Origin: Petrosia ficiformis
Taxonomy: Eukaryota > Porifera > Demospongiae > Haplosclerida > Petrosiidae
Direction: 5' to 3'
DNA length: 64,000 bases
NCBI GenBank assembly: GCA_947044365.1
Contig: OX345636.1
Location: 43,779,537 to 43,843,536 of the forward strand
A program made the translations under genes and the position numbers. The notes under the pieces were generated by a model, which saw nothing but the letters and a program-made list of their open reading frames with translations, ran no database searches and was not told the DNA's origin. Numbering within the stretch: the first letter of the stretch is position 1; the number at the start of each line of letters is the position of its first letter. Positions 22,863 through 31,690 of the stretch are shown here, piece after piece.

Positions 22863-25473
22863 TAAACCCCGTGGAAAGCAATTATAGAGATGGCCCTACG
22901 GGCCATAATTACATGAATTGGTATACATGTACATTCATAATAATGTTACCATGGAAACTCACTTTCATACATGTACATATCATATAAATTACATGAACTG
23001 GTATACATGTACATCGTATATTTTTTTACATTCATAAAATTGTTACCATGGAAACTCACTCTCATACATATCCCTATAAAGTACATGTACTGCAGGGATG
23101 TTGTAATTGTAAATAATTACAATTAATTAATTTTCCCCAAGTAATTGTAATGGTAGTTGAAATTGAGATATTTTAAGGTGAAGTAGTTGGTAATTGTAAT
23201 TTAAATATTGTAATTGATTTGTTTGTTATGTGCATACAAGTCAGTTGTGCTCACTGAAAATGTTAATTTTATCACCATGTGATGCTCAATGAAGTGTTTG
23301 CAACTTTGAGAACCTTGTATTTTTAAAAGTTAATGAACACATGGTCTAGAATTCTACATTGTAAATCTTTTTTTTTTGTAATTGTAATTAGTAATTGATT
23401 ACATTTTAAAAGTAATGATTACAATTTTTGCCACTAAAATCATTAATTGCAATTGTAATCATTACAAGAAATTTCACAAAGTAATTGAATTGTAATGATT
23501 ACATTTGCAAATGTAATTACAACATCCCTGATGTACTGGCATATATTATTTAAATTCATAATAATGTTACCATGGAAACTTACTCTGAATAATGTTCATT
23601 GAGTCTCTTAAGTCTTCGATAAAACTCTCTAAACTCATCAGGACCACTCATACTATCAATCTCATCCTGACGATCTCTAGATAAATAGGATATGATATAG
23701 TATATACATTTACATGTACATACATGTATTTTTGAATTTAATTCTATTTTTTTAGGATATTAACAAGAAATCTATAGGTCCACTAAAACCACTTCTCTAA
23801 TAAACACTCAACATAATTAAAATTCTGTCATTGGCAGATATCATACATAAATGATGACATGTCATTGTTACTGTAATCAATGTGAGGTAGCTAGTAGACA
23901 CTACCTACCAAATGTATACAAACAGGACAGTTAAGACACAAAATAATTAGCATATCATTATGCCTATATGCTACATGGTGAGGGTAATTTATTCCTCCTC
24001 CCAACAGACAGGCTCAAAAGAAGCTTATTGGATTGAGTGAGCCCAACCCTAGCCAGGTTTATGAATGCTCTTATTGGATTGAGTGAGCCCAACCCTAGCC
24101 AGGTTTATGAATGCTCTTATTGGATTGAGTGAGCCCAACCCTAGCCAGGTTTATGAATGCTCTTATTGGATTGAGTGAGCCCAACCCTAGCCAGGTTTAT
24201 GAATGCTCTTATTGGATTGAGTGAGCCCAACCCTAGCCAGGTTTATGAATGCTCTTATTGGATTGAGTGAGCCCAACCCTAGCCAGGTTTATGAATGCTC
24301 TTATTGGATTGAGTGAGCCCAACCCTAGCCAGGTTTATGAATGCTCTTATTAGATTGAGTGAGCCCAACCCTAGCCAGGTTTATGAATGTTCTTTGATCA
24401 TGCTGGCCTTATTGCCACCACAATGGATGGTTACAATATTCTCCTGTGTCTGTTCTGTTAAATAGAAAAGTAATTTCAAATTATTGTCCTCTGTCTAGCT
24501 TTACTCGTTATATGAACACAATATTATAGAATAATAATCTTATGCTTGTGATTTTGCAATTTAATATTTTATTCGCAGTTTCTCCATGTATGTGTACATG
24601 ATAACTTTCACTACTGCAAATAGAAACAACTAACAAAACCACAACCCATCCACTATTTATAGTAGCAAAACAGCATACAATCATTAACAAGTTGACTGCC
24701 TTGAATGTATGATGTAATACAATGATTGTTACATGCATGAAGAAACGTAATGCACAATTGTGACGATATAATTTAGTCTGGCGTTACCGCCCCTTCGCTT
24801 GGAGGAGGAAGGGTCTGGGGACAAGCGCACGTCATACTTGTACAAGCTGGAATGTTGATTAAGGTGGGGCTACTTGAATATCGCCCACACACGTGGAGAA
24901 TTTACAATAATCATTATGATTTGTTTCGGTTGTGGAGACGATATATCTTCATGAAGTTCTGATCATCGTTTACTAGATAGCCCCTCTTCTATTGATGTAT
25001 TAAATATATGGAAACAATTCTTTAAAGAAAGGTGTGAATTTCCTAGGTGGGGTTGTTTAAGTGTGCTCTTGAATTCAGGCAATCTGATTGGTCTGCAAAT
25101 ATTCCGCAGCTTGTACAAGTACAACATGGACTTGTCCCCAGACCCTTCCTCCTCCAAGCAATGGGGCGGTAACGCCAGATTAGATATAATTTCCCATTGC
25201 TAAATCATGTTATCACCCACCCATCATGATCTGTATAAATATTAAGGAGACTCTGAGCACACTCCATAGTTCTATGAACAATATATCTCATACGATGTTC
25301 ACTGTTTATTTTCTCACGTACCTGAAGAGAAAAGTGACAAGTAGGGCATTAATAAGAAATCACATCATTATACTTACTGTTGTTTTCTTTAATATATTTT
25401 CTTTGACTAGAGCATCTTCTAGCTGTTCCTTCTCTTCATGGATTCGTCTTTGTTCCTCTAATACACTTTCCAT
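4565..25473 (-). CDS. SF3A3: Splicing factor 3A subunit 3 (SF3a60), 14 exons, one in-frame TGA
   Basis: SF3A3 is part of the SF3a complex that converts the U2 snRNP to its 17S form for branch-site recognition in the nucleus. Exons in gene order: 25378-25473, 25221-25321, 23584-23676, 20922-21019, 20015-20106, 19529-19611, 18309-18447, 17043-17117, 16841-16908, 14647-14821, 12044-12319, 5025-5115, 4905-4960, 4565-4642. They total 1521 nt (506 codons plus stop, against about 501 aa in human) with GT/AG borders and consistent phases. Landmarks are [16 protein letters not shown] at the start, [32 protein letters not shown], and a matrin-type zinc finger (Cys413, Cys416, His430, His436); the end reads [10 protein letters not shown]. 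Codon 233 (18312-18314) is TGA where relatives have the Trp of FPGW. Everything else looks constrained, so a base error or recent allele is as likely as a dead gene. Confidence 0.93.
5560..6100 (+). pseudogene. R2-like retrotransposon 3' end: CCHC knuckle and restriction-like endonuclease
   Basis: The first frame (5570-5908) has a CX2CX8HX4C finger ([18 protein letters not shown]), then HPDLV and IVDV, which fit the P-D...D core of the restriction-like endonuclease in R2-type elements. After a frame break at about 5908 it continues with [19 protein letters not shown] and AINGSLEIW, a conserved C-terminal stretch of such proteins. It lies upstream of, and in the same orientation as, the other plus-strand fragment, so the two are not in collinear element order. 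No U2 sequence was seen next to it. Confidence 0.75.
6390..7420 (+). repeat. Duplicated ~430-bp segment
   Basis: The blocks at about 6390-6820 and 7000-7420 are close copies sharing TCACATATTTG, AAGTGAAGCATTGGTT and GATAGGTTTTTAATATAC. A third partial copy (GAGAGGGACACAAAACATT) lies at 8280. It could be a non-coding part of the neighbouring retroelement. Confidence 0.6.
7720..10090 (+). pseudogene. Second, degraded copy of the R2-like retrotransposon
   Basis: Leader and zinc-finger sequence resembling the first copy occurs piecemeal at 7720-8545. Examples are CCAGTATATCATTTG, CTGTCCTGACTGTGGTGAGC and GAAAATGACCAGTGCAGTG. After a gap the reverse transcriptase starts near 8955. The frame at 9031-9504 encodes [29 protein letters not shown] and [11 protein letters not shown], then breaks. 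Motif B ([15 protein letters not shown]) is near 9785 and the YADD core near 9915, each in a shifted frame. The copy runs antisense to SF3A3 inside its intron and is inactive. Confidence 0.8.
12320..13040. repeat. TACATG-rich higher-order repeat
   Basis: Units of roughly 110-120 bp built from TACATG runs recur across about 12490-13030, with GTGAAACAAGTTACTACATG and CATATAAATGCACATG as landmarks. Open frames here such as 12289-12672 are by-products of the repeat. Confidence 0.7.
13168..13240 (+). repeat. SINE 3' end with (CTTT)n tail
   Basis: CACCTGAGGCAACTC, ...CATTTTTCCATTGCCTCAGG and a (CTTT)n tail match the 3' half of the tRNA-headed SINE at 35075-35215. The tRNA head is missing. Confidence 0.6.
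13785..13860. repeat. 26-bp minisatellite, 3 units
   Basis: The unit CATGTGACTGATGTACATG plus CGTGT occurs three times. Confidence 0.75.
14300..14505. repeat. MITE family B copy (SF3A3 intron 10-11)
   Basis: Shares AATTAACGAAGAGTTAATGC and GGCCCAAAGAGAGAA with copies at 34590-34790, 52420-52665 and 57755-57950. The function is unknown. Confidence 0.65.
14890..16045. mobile_element. Foldback element with long inverted arms
   Basis: AGAACTACTAAAGAATGG...ACTTTAAAAACACTAAC at 14898-14950 is the reverse complement, with a few mismatches, of 15980-16032. Further arm sequence pairs 15310-15420 with 15860-15930. The interior holds a minisatellite (15000-15150) and a 61-codon frame (15580-15765) that I do not recognise. 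The element lies in an SF3A3 intron. Confidence 0.65.
15000..15150. repeat. 41-bp minisatellite, ~4 units
   Basis: GGTCATCATCCAGTGAATG plus ATATGGAAAGAGTGTAGCTCA recurs with a 41-bp period inside the foldback element. Confidence 0.8.
17387..18065. mobile_element. MITE with TACAGTAGA... terminal inverted repeats
   Basis: The left end TACAGTAGAGGTCATAAAA, followed by GTTAACGTTTCGTAATCG, mirrors the right end over more than 40 bp. The element (~680 bp) sits in an SF3A3 intron. A relative with the same TACAGTAGA start and a CGTTTCGT motif is at 48313-48947. No protein is encoded. Confidence 0.8.
20112..20250. mobile_element. Possible hAT-like MITE end at the SF3A3 exon 5 acceptor
   Basis: TAGGGGTGGGCGATATACCG and its AT-rich, palindrome-prone interior look like the terminus of a GGGGTGGGCGATA-type MITE. 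I did not find the opposite end. It begins only 6-9 bases from the exon edge at 20106. Confidence 0.4.
20572..20810. repeat. MITE family A copy
   Basis: About 240-270 bp. Shares TTTGGAATGACCAACAATC, CCATTTTCATATAATTATCC and TTATGACATTAAACTATA with copies at 38824-39090, 52110-52370 and 60222-60460. The ends form inverted repeats of the GGTCATTCACATTCAC...GTCCTC type. Confidence 0.75.
21070..21140 (-). repeat. SINE 3' end with (GAAA)n tail
   Basis: A (GAAA)n tract followed by CAACTGAGGCAATGG and GAGTTGCCTCAGG, the minus-strand equivalent of the SINE tail at 13168. Confidence 0.55.
21501..21756. mobile_element. hAT-like MITE with CAGGGTGGGAAATAAG ends
   Basis: CAGGGTGGGAAATAAG at 21501 is mirrored by CTTATTTCCCACCCTG ending at 21756. 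The flanks ACATGTAC and ACATGACC resemble a decayed 8-bp target duplication. The right end also closes each of the two tandem units that follow. Confidence 0.7.
21757..22294 (+). repeat. 269-bp tandem duplication with a preserved reading frame
   Basis: Two nearly identical units each carry a 75-codon frame (21799-22026 and 22068-22295) reading [15 protein letters not shown]...QHGPQCSPE. The frames differ by only a few residues. I do not recognise the peptide. The first ~50 bp also occurs inverted at about 21205-21260, so this is part of a mobile repeat. Confidence 0.7.
22370..22912. repeat. MITE family D copy with (AT)n core
   Basis: The ends carry CATCCCTATATTTGCTTT and AAAGCAATTATAGAGATGGCCC. 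The interior has a long (AT)n run at 22817-22859 and CCCCCGGGAATGACGCAAC. Relatives lie at 32560-32780, 36675-37000, 40635-41100, 42268-42740 and 59215-59270. Confidence 0.65.
23093..23530. mobile_element. hAT-like MITE with exact 8-bp target duplication
   Basis: CAGGGATGTTGTAATT is mirrored by AATTACAACATCCCTG. Both flanks carry ATGTACTG (23085-23092 and 23531-23538). The interior repeats AATTGTAAT words and has no ORF. It ends about 50 bp from SF3A3 exon 3. Confidence 0.88.
24024..24391. repeat. 46-bp minisatellite, 8 units
   Basis: Eight nearly identical 46-bp units start CTTATTGGATTGAGTGAGCC, followed by CAACCCTAGCCAGG. The unit has no spacers and lies in an SF3A3 intron. Confidence 0.92.
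24777..25179. mobile_element. MITE with TCTGGCGTTACCGCCCC ends and TTAG duplication
   Basis: TCTGGCGTTACCGCCCC at the left is mirrored at the right. Flanking TTAG is found at 24773-24776 and 25180-25183. The inverted arms extend about 50-70 bp and include GGAGGAGGAAGGGTCTGGGG. No ORF. Confidence 0.85.
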
Positions 25474-26150
25474 GGCAGTGTCTACTACAATGTAGTACTA
25501 CAAGAACGACACGTTGACGTAATTACGAGCCACACCCACAATATTAATTGCACGCGCAAATTAATTTTTTTTTTACAGATCCAGAAAGTCATTGATGACG
25601 AATATTGCTATAAAAAAAAGAAAGTAAAGTATTATATATCCAATTTGGTAAATTATTAAGATACCGAGATAGAATTAGAATAGACATGTTACACTACATA
25701 CACTCACCTTCAGTCGTAATAGGCTTTTTGTTTGGCGGGATAGATAATTCCATGTCTGCATGATACATTTATGATTACTATATGTGACATAATATTGAAA
25801 AGGGATGCTTTCAAGCAAAATTCTTCTGCTGGAGAGTGCCCTTTTTGTAAATGAGGTCTCGTATGTCATTTTTGTGAAGCGATGTATTTACATGTATAAG
25901 TTTAATGTTTAAAGTTTTTGATTTCTGTGTTATTTCTTTAGTATGGAATTTCTTAATTGTGTACATACCTACATAGTACATACTACCTCACTGTTAGTTG
26001 ATACTATTTATAGACTGCACAGTACAAACACTAGGGTTTCATATGTCCAGGTGGTTTGGGGTGCCTACCTAAGTGGAATACTAAATATTAAATAACTATC
26101 TGATTATTATCAATCTCAGCTTCATTTTAATTCACAAATGTACTGTCAAC
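25474..26150. promoter_or_regulatory. Upstream region of SF3A3
   Basis: This stretch precedes the SF3A3 start codon (minus strand, ATG at 25471-25473). It includes TTGACGTAATTACG near 25512, which resembles a CRE site. I see no TATA box that I trust and no other gene. Confidence 0.35.
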
Positions 26151-26159
26151 GCCTCCTTT

Positions 26160-26558
26160 TATTATGTCATGTTGACACTCGAAGACACACATTAATGTCT
26201 AATTTTCTGGGTCTTTATTGTGGGTGAATTTGACAAACAGACTGACAGACAACAATATTATTATATAGATAATGGTGATAGATGAAAATTTTATCTAGGA
26301 GGTAAAAAATTTCTACAAGCCAGGTGAGTGGTCCAACTTTATGTAACAATGTAGTAATATGGAACTATTGTTTTTATAGTATAATTGTCTCTCTTTTAAC
26401 ATTCTCTATTGTCATCATGTTTTAATTACATGTCTGATGTTATTGTTTTGTGACACCAATTTATGTTCTGTGTACTGCTATAAAATACTCTGAACTTATC
26501 ATTTTCAAAGAGAGAGTTTTATTGATTACTGCTATTCTCTGCTAGTGACCTTGTTACA
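26160..26558 (+). repeat. Candidate 5' LTR of a Ty3/gypsy element
   Basis: The segment ends ...TTGTTACA and is followed by TTGGCGCAGTGGGTAGG, a plausible primer-binding site, directly before the gag-like start. A TATA box (TATAAAAT) is at 26479. The left border is a guess, because no matching 3' LTR was found. Confidence 0.45.
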
Positions 26559-26577
26559 TTTTGGCGCAGTGGGTAGG

Positions 26578-28256
26578 ATGGCAACTCGTCCAGTTGTACT
26601 TCCAGAAGTGTTCAATGGAGAAGGGAGCTGGGGTCAATGGACTTTGAGAATGTAGCCGCAGTGAACGAATGGAATGAGGCCTCTTGTCTACGTTGGATGA
26701 AAGTTCGATTGACTGGCAGAGCACAGACAGCATTTCAAAGATTCCCACAAGAAGTCGCTACAGACTATTATAAGAGGACAAAGGAAGCTCTTCAGGAACG
26801 ATTTGAGCCAGTCGCAGAGAGAAATACCAAGCCCAGTTCCAAACACGAAGAAAAAGGAAAGAAGAAGGATGGGCCGATTTTTGCAGAGGATTTGAGTATG
26901 CTTGCTGATAAAGCATATCCGGATCTAGAAGACAAAGCTAAGGAGCAGAAGACAAAGCTAAGGAGCAGATAGCTTTGAATCATTACCTGGGGCAAATTGA
27001 ACACACACAAGTAGCATTCAGTGTGAAGCAGAAAAGGCCTAAAACTTTAGATGAGGCTGTTAGTGCTACTTTAGAAATGGATCATATTTGCGTACCCAGA
27101 CAGTTGGTTCCATTGATGAGCAGTAGACTCTGTAACCGACATGATGAAACAATTACTCTCACGTATAGACAAATTGTAAGAGCGTGTTCGTGATGATCGA
27201 CTTCAGTTTGATGGGCAACGACCTAAGTTTCAGCGTAATCGACTTCAGTTTGGTAACCAACAACCAGTCTGCTGGAATTGTCAACAAGGTCATATTGCTC
27301 GTTTTTGTAAATTCTCCAAACGACAGGGAAACGAGAAACCCCGAATGAATTGAGTCGGTCATTTGGGGTAAAAGACGTTGAAATGACTCATGTGAAAGAT
27401 AAAAATACTTTAATCTCAGCTGTACCATTCTCTCCTTCTGATTCGTACTGTTTGTCTGCTCAAAAATGAAGTGCTAGCGCACTCCCAGATACCTTGCAGC
27501 AGTAATCAACCATGGTTGTTGGAACATAAGCCGTCAAAACTGAATTCAATCGTGATAGCTCGAGCTATAGTGTCACCAATAAATGCCATAAAGGATCTAG
27601 TCGAGTCTAGCACAGCTCAACTTACCCTCACACAAAGAAGCTCTCTTATCCCTTTTAGTTACAAACATGTCTATCCCTTACCCACAATTGATGAAACACT
27701 AGATACTCTTTCAGGGTCACAGTTATTCTCTACACTCAATCTTGCCAGTGGGTATTGGCAGGTGGAGGTCTCTGACGAAGATCGTCAAAAAACTGCATTT
27801 TGTACCACAGAGGGACTATACGAATTCAAAGTAATGCCCTTCGGACTTTGCAATGCCCCAGCCACTTTCCAGAGGCTTATGGATCTCATTTTAGCAGGGT
27901 TGCAATGGACCTCATGTCTAGTATATCTTGATGACATTATAATATTTGGGAATAATTTTGCTGACCACCTACAAAAATTACAACTTGTAGTACCTGGGAC
28001 ACAAACGGGCAGGAAGTATAGAGCTACGCCGCTTGTACAAATTTGGGATCAACTGGTAATAAAAGATGGATTGCTCTTTCGGAAATATTTAAACAACCAA
28101 AAACGAGATGTCCATTATCAAATGGTAATACCTAAAGCAATGAGGATGGAAGTGCTAGAAGAACTGCATGGAGGAATCTCAGGGGGCCACCTTGGTGAGG
28201 ACAAAACATTACAGAAACTAAAGCAAAGATTCATCAGCCCATGGCCCAACCCCTAG
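26578..28256 (+). pseudogene. Internally deleted Ty3/gypsy gag-pol remnant
   Basis: Gag-like sequence begins at 26578 and soon shifts frame (around 26640). The CCHC knuckle CWNCQQGHIARFC lies near 27268. Protease is not recognisable. Reverse transcriptase occupies about 27645-27980, including LNLASGYWQV, VMPFGLCNAPATFQRL and YLDDIIIFG. Motif A has Asn where the family has the catalytic Asp. Just after motif C the frame jumps to the integrase N-terminal zinc domain (EELHGGISGGHLGEDKT) and ends at 28256, so the rest of reverse transcriptase, RNase H and the integrase core are lost. It is inactive. I did not see a 3' LTR. Confidence 0.85.
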
Positions 28257-29214
28257 ACTCAAGGTGCACGCATGCACCCTCATCTAAAGGGTGGAGTCCA
28301 AATGTTGGTGGTATTTCGATACGATACCGAGTACTTTTGAACATGGTATTGACATAATTGTTGTCATGTGATTAGTCACAAGACCTTAATTAAGGCCGAG
28401 ACATAATTATCAACTGCCTGCAGTTACCTGAAAGACTGATTGTCAGTGATTGATAATAAAACAATGCTATAGAGCAACAATTACAAGACATTGAGCATGG
28501 TAATGATAGTATGAGAGTTTTTAATTTAATTAAAAGAAAATTTTAAATTAATTTCAATAATAATTATTATGAATAATTAAAATATTTAATATTTATAATT
28601 AAAACGTTAACTTGTTAATATAGTTATTAACTATTATTACAGTTAAGTGGGTGTGACTATCGGTATCGTGAATATTCGATACCATTCTAGATTCTAGCAC
28701 TTTCAGTTTTTTAATGTTGTAATTTTACAACACCCTGTCAGATAGGAAGTACCACACCTACTTATTACATTACTAAATTTCACTGCAATGGCTGGGTCTT
28801 GGATGTACCACACCCCAAATTACTGTAGATTACGAGAGTATACCAATGTGGTGGCGATATGTCGGCATTCTATTGTTCAAAACGCCCACGCTTTGTTGGA
28901 TGTGGTCTAGCGGTGCTCCGCCCTTTGATGTTACTTTGAAGTTAGCTTAGGGTAAAAAAAAAGTGAAAGGAGAGTAGAACGTTATGTTGATGTTTGTGTG
29001 ATGTATAGACTTGGTTTCTAGCTGGTTCTAGCGAGAGAGAAAGGGATGTTGGGAGAATGAGTGACAAATAGCGTTCGCGTGCAGACTTGAGTGGATGCTG
29101 TGCTTGCAGTAATTGGTAAACAAGGTTGTGGTGAATGTTAGATTGCTCCAGAAGTTGGAGAAAGTTGCAAGTTTTGATTTTAATGAGTGCTGAGCCACAC
29201 CTCGCAATCAGTAT

Positions 29215-31511
29215 AATTGAAGGGCCTAGTGCAAAAAGGGGATAAGTAGCACTTCAGTAGTTTTGGAGAAAACAGAGGTTAAAGTTTTAGTATGAATTTT
29301 TTAATAATAATAACAATATGAATAATCATCAAGTTTTGATTTTTGGCACACATAATAAATGAAGTATTTAGGGTTAATATTGGTCATCAGAAGTTAAGTT
29401 TAAGTATTATTTTCTTATCATCAAGTTGTTAACATAATGAAGTAATTTGGGTCAATCTTGGTCATCTGACCTATTAGAGACTGGATGATTGAGTAAAGAG
29501 GTATAAAATTGTCGGCACGAAGGTGGAAGAAATGGAACCATCTTCTGAAGGTCAGAAACTTTATTAGGATTAATTGGATGGCCATTGTTATACATAATAG
29601 GTAAGTTCATATCAGTAGGAGGAGGCAACTTTGAACGACCTTTGAGAATACAAACTTTTTGCCATGGATCTTGAGTAGAGAAAGATGTCTTCATCCAATA
29701 TTCACCAGGATGTGCTATTACTTCGTCACCATCTTCTCCTTCTCCATAATTAAACCAGCTAGCAGTGCTGATTAATACAGGCTTACCAGACAAACACCTT
29801 TTTCTCATAGTAAATTTATTAGCTATTACGGAAATGTCAAAAATATTATCTTTAGACATTTTTTGAATACTAAAAGGTTTAACAGGACGAGCTTCCTTTA
29901 TAATCTTCTCCCAATCATCTGGTAAGTGAACTACCGCACTTGGCTTTTTCTTCTCAACGAGTGCAAAGTCTCTATCACATGGAAGATAAGTATGTCCTCG
30001 AACTAAATACTTGTGATCAATACGAGTAAATCGGTGCTGCCAAATTAACCATTCCCAAAAACAGATCATTTGTGTATTCTTGTTTTGACCAAAACAAGAA
30101 TCGGAGTAGCAGGTAAGTCTCTTTACATGAGGTTTATTATTGGTAAAATACTCCAGCAAACAAGATACTATTTCACTTGAACCCCTTCCAGCAATGCATT
30201 CATTCCAAACACACATAAAAGCAGATTCATCTGAGCACAAATGAATTCCAAAATTGTACACCCAGAGTTGTCTAAGGTAGAACATGGAGCTATGAGTGAG
30301 AGTAGGAACTGGTAAGTTTTGTTCTAGGTCAAAAGCAATTACAAGGGATTTGGGGTCACCTTTAGCATGTGCAGAGTCTGAACGTAAAGAGTGGTAGCCC
30401 TGGGAAGCCTTTTCATGGTGTTCAGCTAACTCTGACTGCAATTGGTGCTGCTCATCAGCTGATTGTGCAGAGTCTATAGCTATCTTCAGTTGATCACATT
30501 TTTCACACGTGTCACTACGAGGATATCCAAATCCAAAATTAAATTCCTCATTGAATATCTTCCGATACAAGTATTCTTTGACTTCAGGCTTCTCTCCATC
30601 GATTATATTTGGTTCATGTTTCTCTATATACAGTCGATACATTCGTGCAATACTTAAATTTTCTGACAAATACTTTCGCTGTTTGTTACTCGAGCGAGAG
30701 TAGTGGCTTTCCCTGCTGGGAAAAGACAAAATGTGCTGTCTAACCTTATCCTTTAGTGACTCATCCACAGCATTTGGTCGATTTTTATACTTCCCACGAT
30801 CATCACCAGAAAATAGAACACCAGACACTAACTTTGCACAAACTAGTTCAACTCTGCGCTTGCTAACAGCATGAACCTGTTGAAATACTGTTTTACACAC
30901 TTCCACAGAATCTCCAGAGCTCAAACGAATAAAGTAAGAAAAAGTGTTTTTCCTTGGATTGAGTGCCAGTTTCTTCTTCCTTTTGGGAGAAGACCGTTGG
31001 ATGAGGCCCAACAGGTACTTGTTTTGGTCATCATGATTAGAAATTTTATAAAATTCCTTGAATACACGCTTTCTCTCAGCTAAACTCACCCTAGAGTTAC
31101 AGCTATACTGGCATCTACAAGAGAATGACACCAACTTCTTCTTGTCTATACTCGCACCTTTGCAAGTTGTATATGCTTTACCTCGATCTTTTCTTTTCTT
31201 CTGCTTGTTCCTAGCCCATTGAGCCTCATATCTTAACCTTTTTCTGCCCTGTGGCCTTTCCAAAACAGTGGACTCACACTCACTTACGCTAGTAGATGCA
31301 ATCTCCATTTTTAGAAATGAATGTACACGTGCTACTAGCTCACGTGATCTGGGTGTATTTTAAATAAAGCCTTCTATCAGTGGAAGTCAGCTAGCAAGAC
31401 CTGCGAAATTGCGTGTGTGAATAGCCAGTGAATAGATCTACACTTTTGAGATTAAAAGTCAATTTTGACCAGAATGTCACTTATCCCCTTTTTGCACTGA
31501 CCCCTTCAATT
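29215..31511. mobile_element. Autonomous-looking DNA transposon with ~33-bp TIRs
   Basis: The left end AATTGAAGGGCCTAGTGC, followed by AAAAAGGGGATAAGT, is mirrored at the right end with one or two differences. It carries the 618-aa ORF. The copy at 44370-45033 shows the uninterrupted target (CAGTATATTACATCC), confirming insertion. The target duplication is short and unclear (possibly TA or a 4-bp A/T word). Confidence 0.85.
29452..31308 (-). CDS. Transposase-like protein, 618 aa
   Basis: An intact single-exon frame inside the TIR-bounded element. It begins with a Lys/Arg-rich region (about residues 20-60, likely nuclear targeting), then a Cys-containing segment CRCQYSCNSRV. A CxxC pair (DTCEKCDQL, about residues 265-273) suggests metal binding. 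The second half has FDLEQNLPVPTL, YSDSCFGQNKNTQM and LPCDRDFALVEKKK. The Asp in the first two and Asp/Glu in the third are candidates for an RNase-H-fold DDE/D triad. The YSD..GQNKN signature is shared by a widespread family of transposon-like proteins; I cannot name the superfamily (Sola-like is one possibility). Its place between matching TIRs supports transposase function. Intactness suggests recent activity. Confidence 0.75.
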   Translation of the reverse strand: MEIASTSVSECESTVLERPQGRKRLRYEAQWARNKQKKRKDRGKAYTTCKGASIDKKKLVSFSCRCQYSCNSRVSLAERKRVFKEFYKISNHDDQNKYLLGLIQRSSPKRKKKLALNPRKNTFSYFIRLSSGDSVEVCKTVFQQVHAVSKRRVELVCAKLVSGVLFSGDDRGKYKNRPNAVDESLKDKVRQHILSFPSRESHYSRSSNKQRKYLSENLSIARMYRLYIEKHEPNIIDGEKPEVKEYLYRKIFNEEFNFGFGYPRSDTCEKCDQLKIAIDSAQSADEQHQLQSELAEHHEKASQGYHSLRSDSAHAKGDPKSLVIAFDLEQNLPVPTLTHSSMFYLRQLWVYNFGIHLCSDESAFMCVWNECIAGRGSSEIVSCLLEYFTNNKPHVKRLTCYSDSCFGQNKNTQMICFWEWLIWQHRFTRIDHKYLVRGHTYLPCDRDFALVEKKKPSAVVHLPDDWEKIIKEARPVKPFSIQKMSKDNIFDISVIANKFTMRKRCLSGKPVLISTASWFNYGEGEDGDEVIAHPGEYWMKTSFSTQDPWQKVCILKGRSKLPPPTDMNLPIMYNNGHPINPNKVSDLQKMVPFLPPSCRQFYTSLLNHPVSNRSDDQD

Positions 31512-31690
31512 ATTAATATTACATCCATGGTATCCGGTAGGTGTGGATTCATCAAAAGCCCCCGGGTTAAGAAACTGTAAGTGCTAGAATCGATACCAAG
31601 CACTTCTGGATCCAAGTATCGAGTACTTTGGTATTTTCACCCTATGATAAGCTGTGACTTGTGACAATCCTTCTTGACCTGCTCGGTGCC

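Larger units (their letters stand above)
28698..31583. mobile_element. CACTT-ended transposon with CTAG duplication, split by a second element
   Basis: Ends CACTTTCAGTTT and, inverted, CACTTACAGTTTC are flanked by CTAG on both sides (28694-28697 and 31584-31587). Apart from the insertion at 29215-31511, it is homologous along its length to the uninterrupted copy at 44370-45033. Confidence 0.8.
28310..31645. mobile_element. Outermost layer of nested DNA transposons (tentative)
   Basis: Sequence with CGATAC/GGTATCG motifs and CGAGTACTTT occurs at both borders (28318-28350 and 31590-31640) in inverted orientation. It encloses the next element cleanly. The ends are only loosely similar, so this layer is old or partly misjudged. 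Confidence 0.4.

Noticed and set aside
24024..24391. Regular 46-bp repeats considered as a CRISPR-like array
   Set aside because: Units are contiguous with no variable spacers, and the DNA is clearly eukaryotic.
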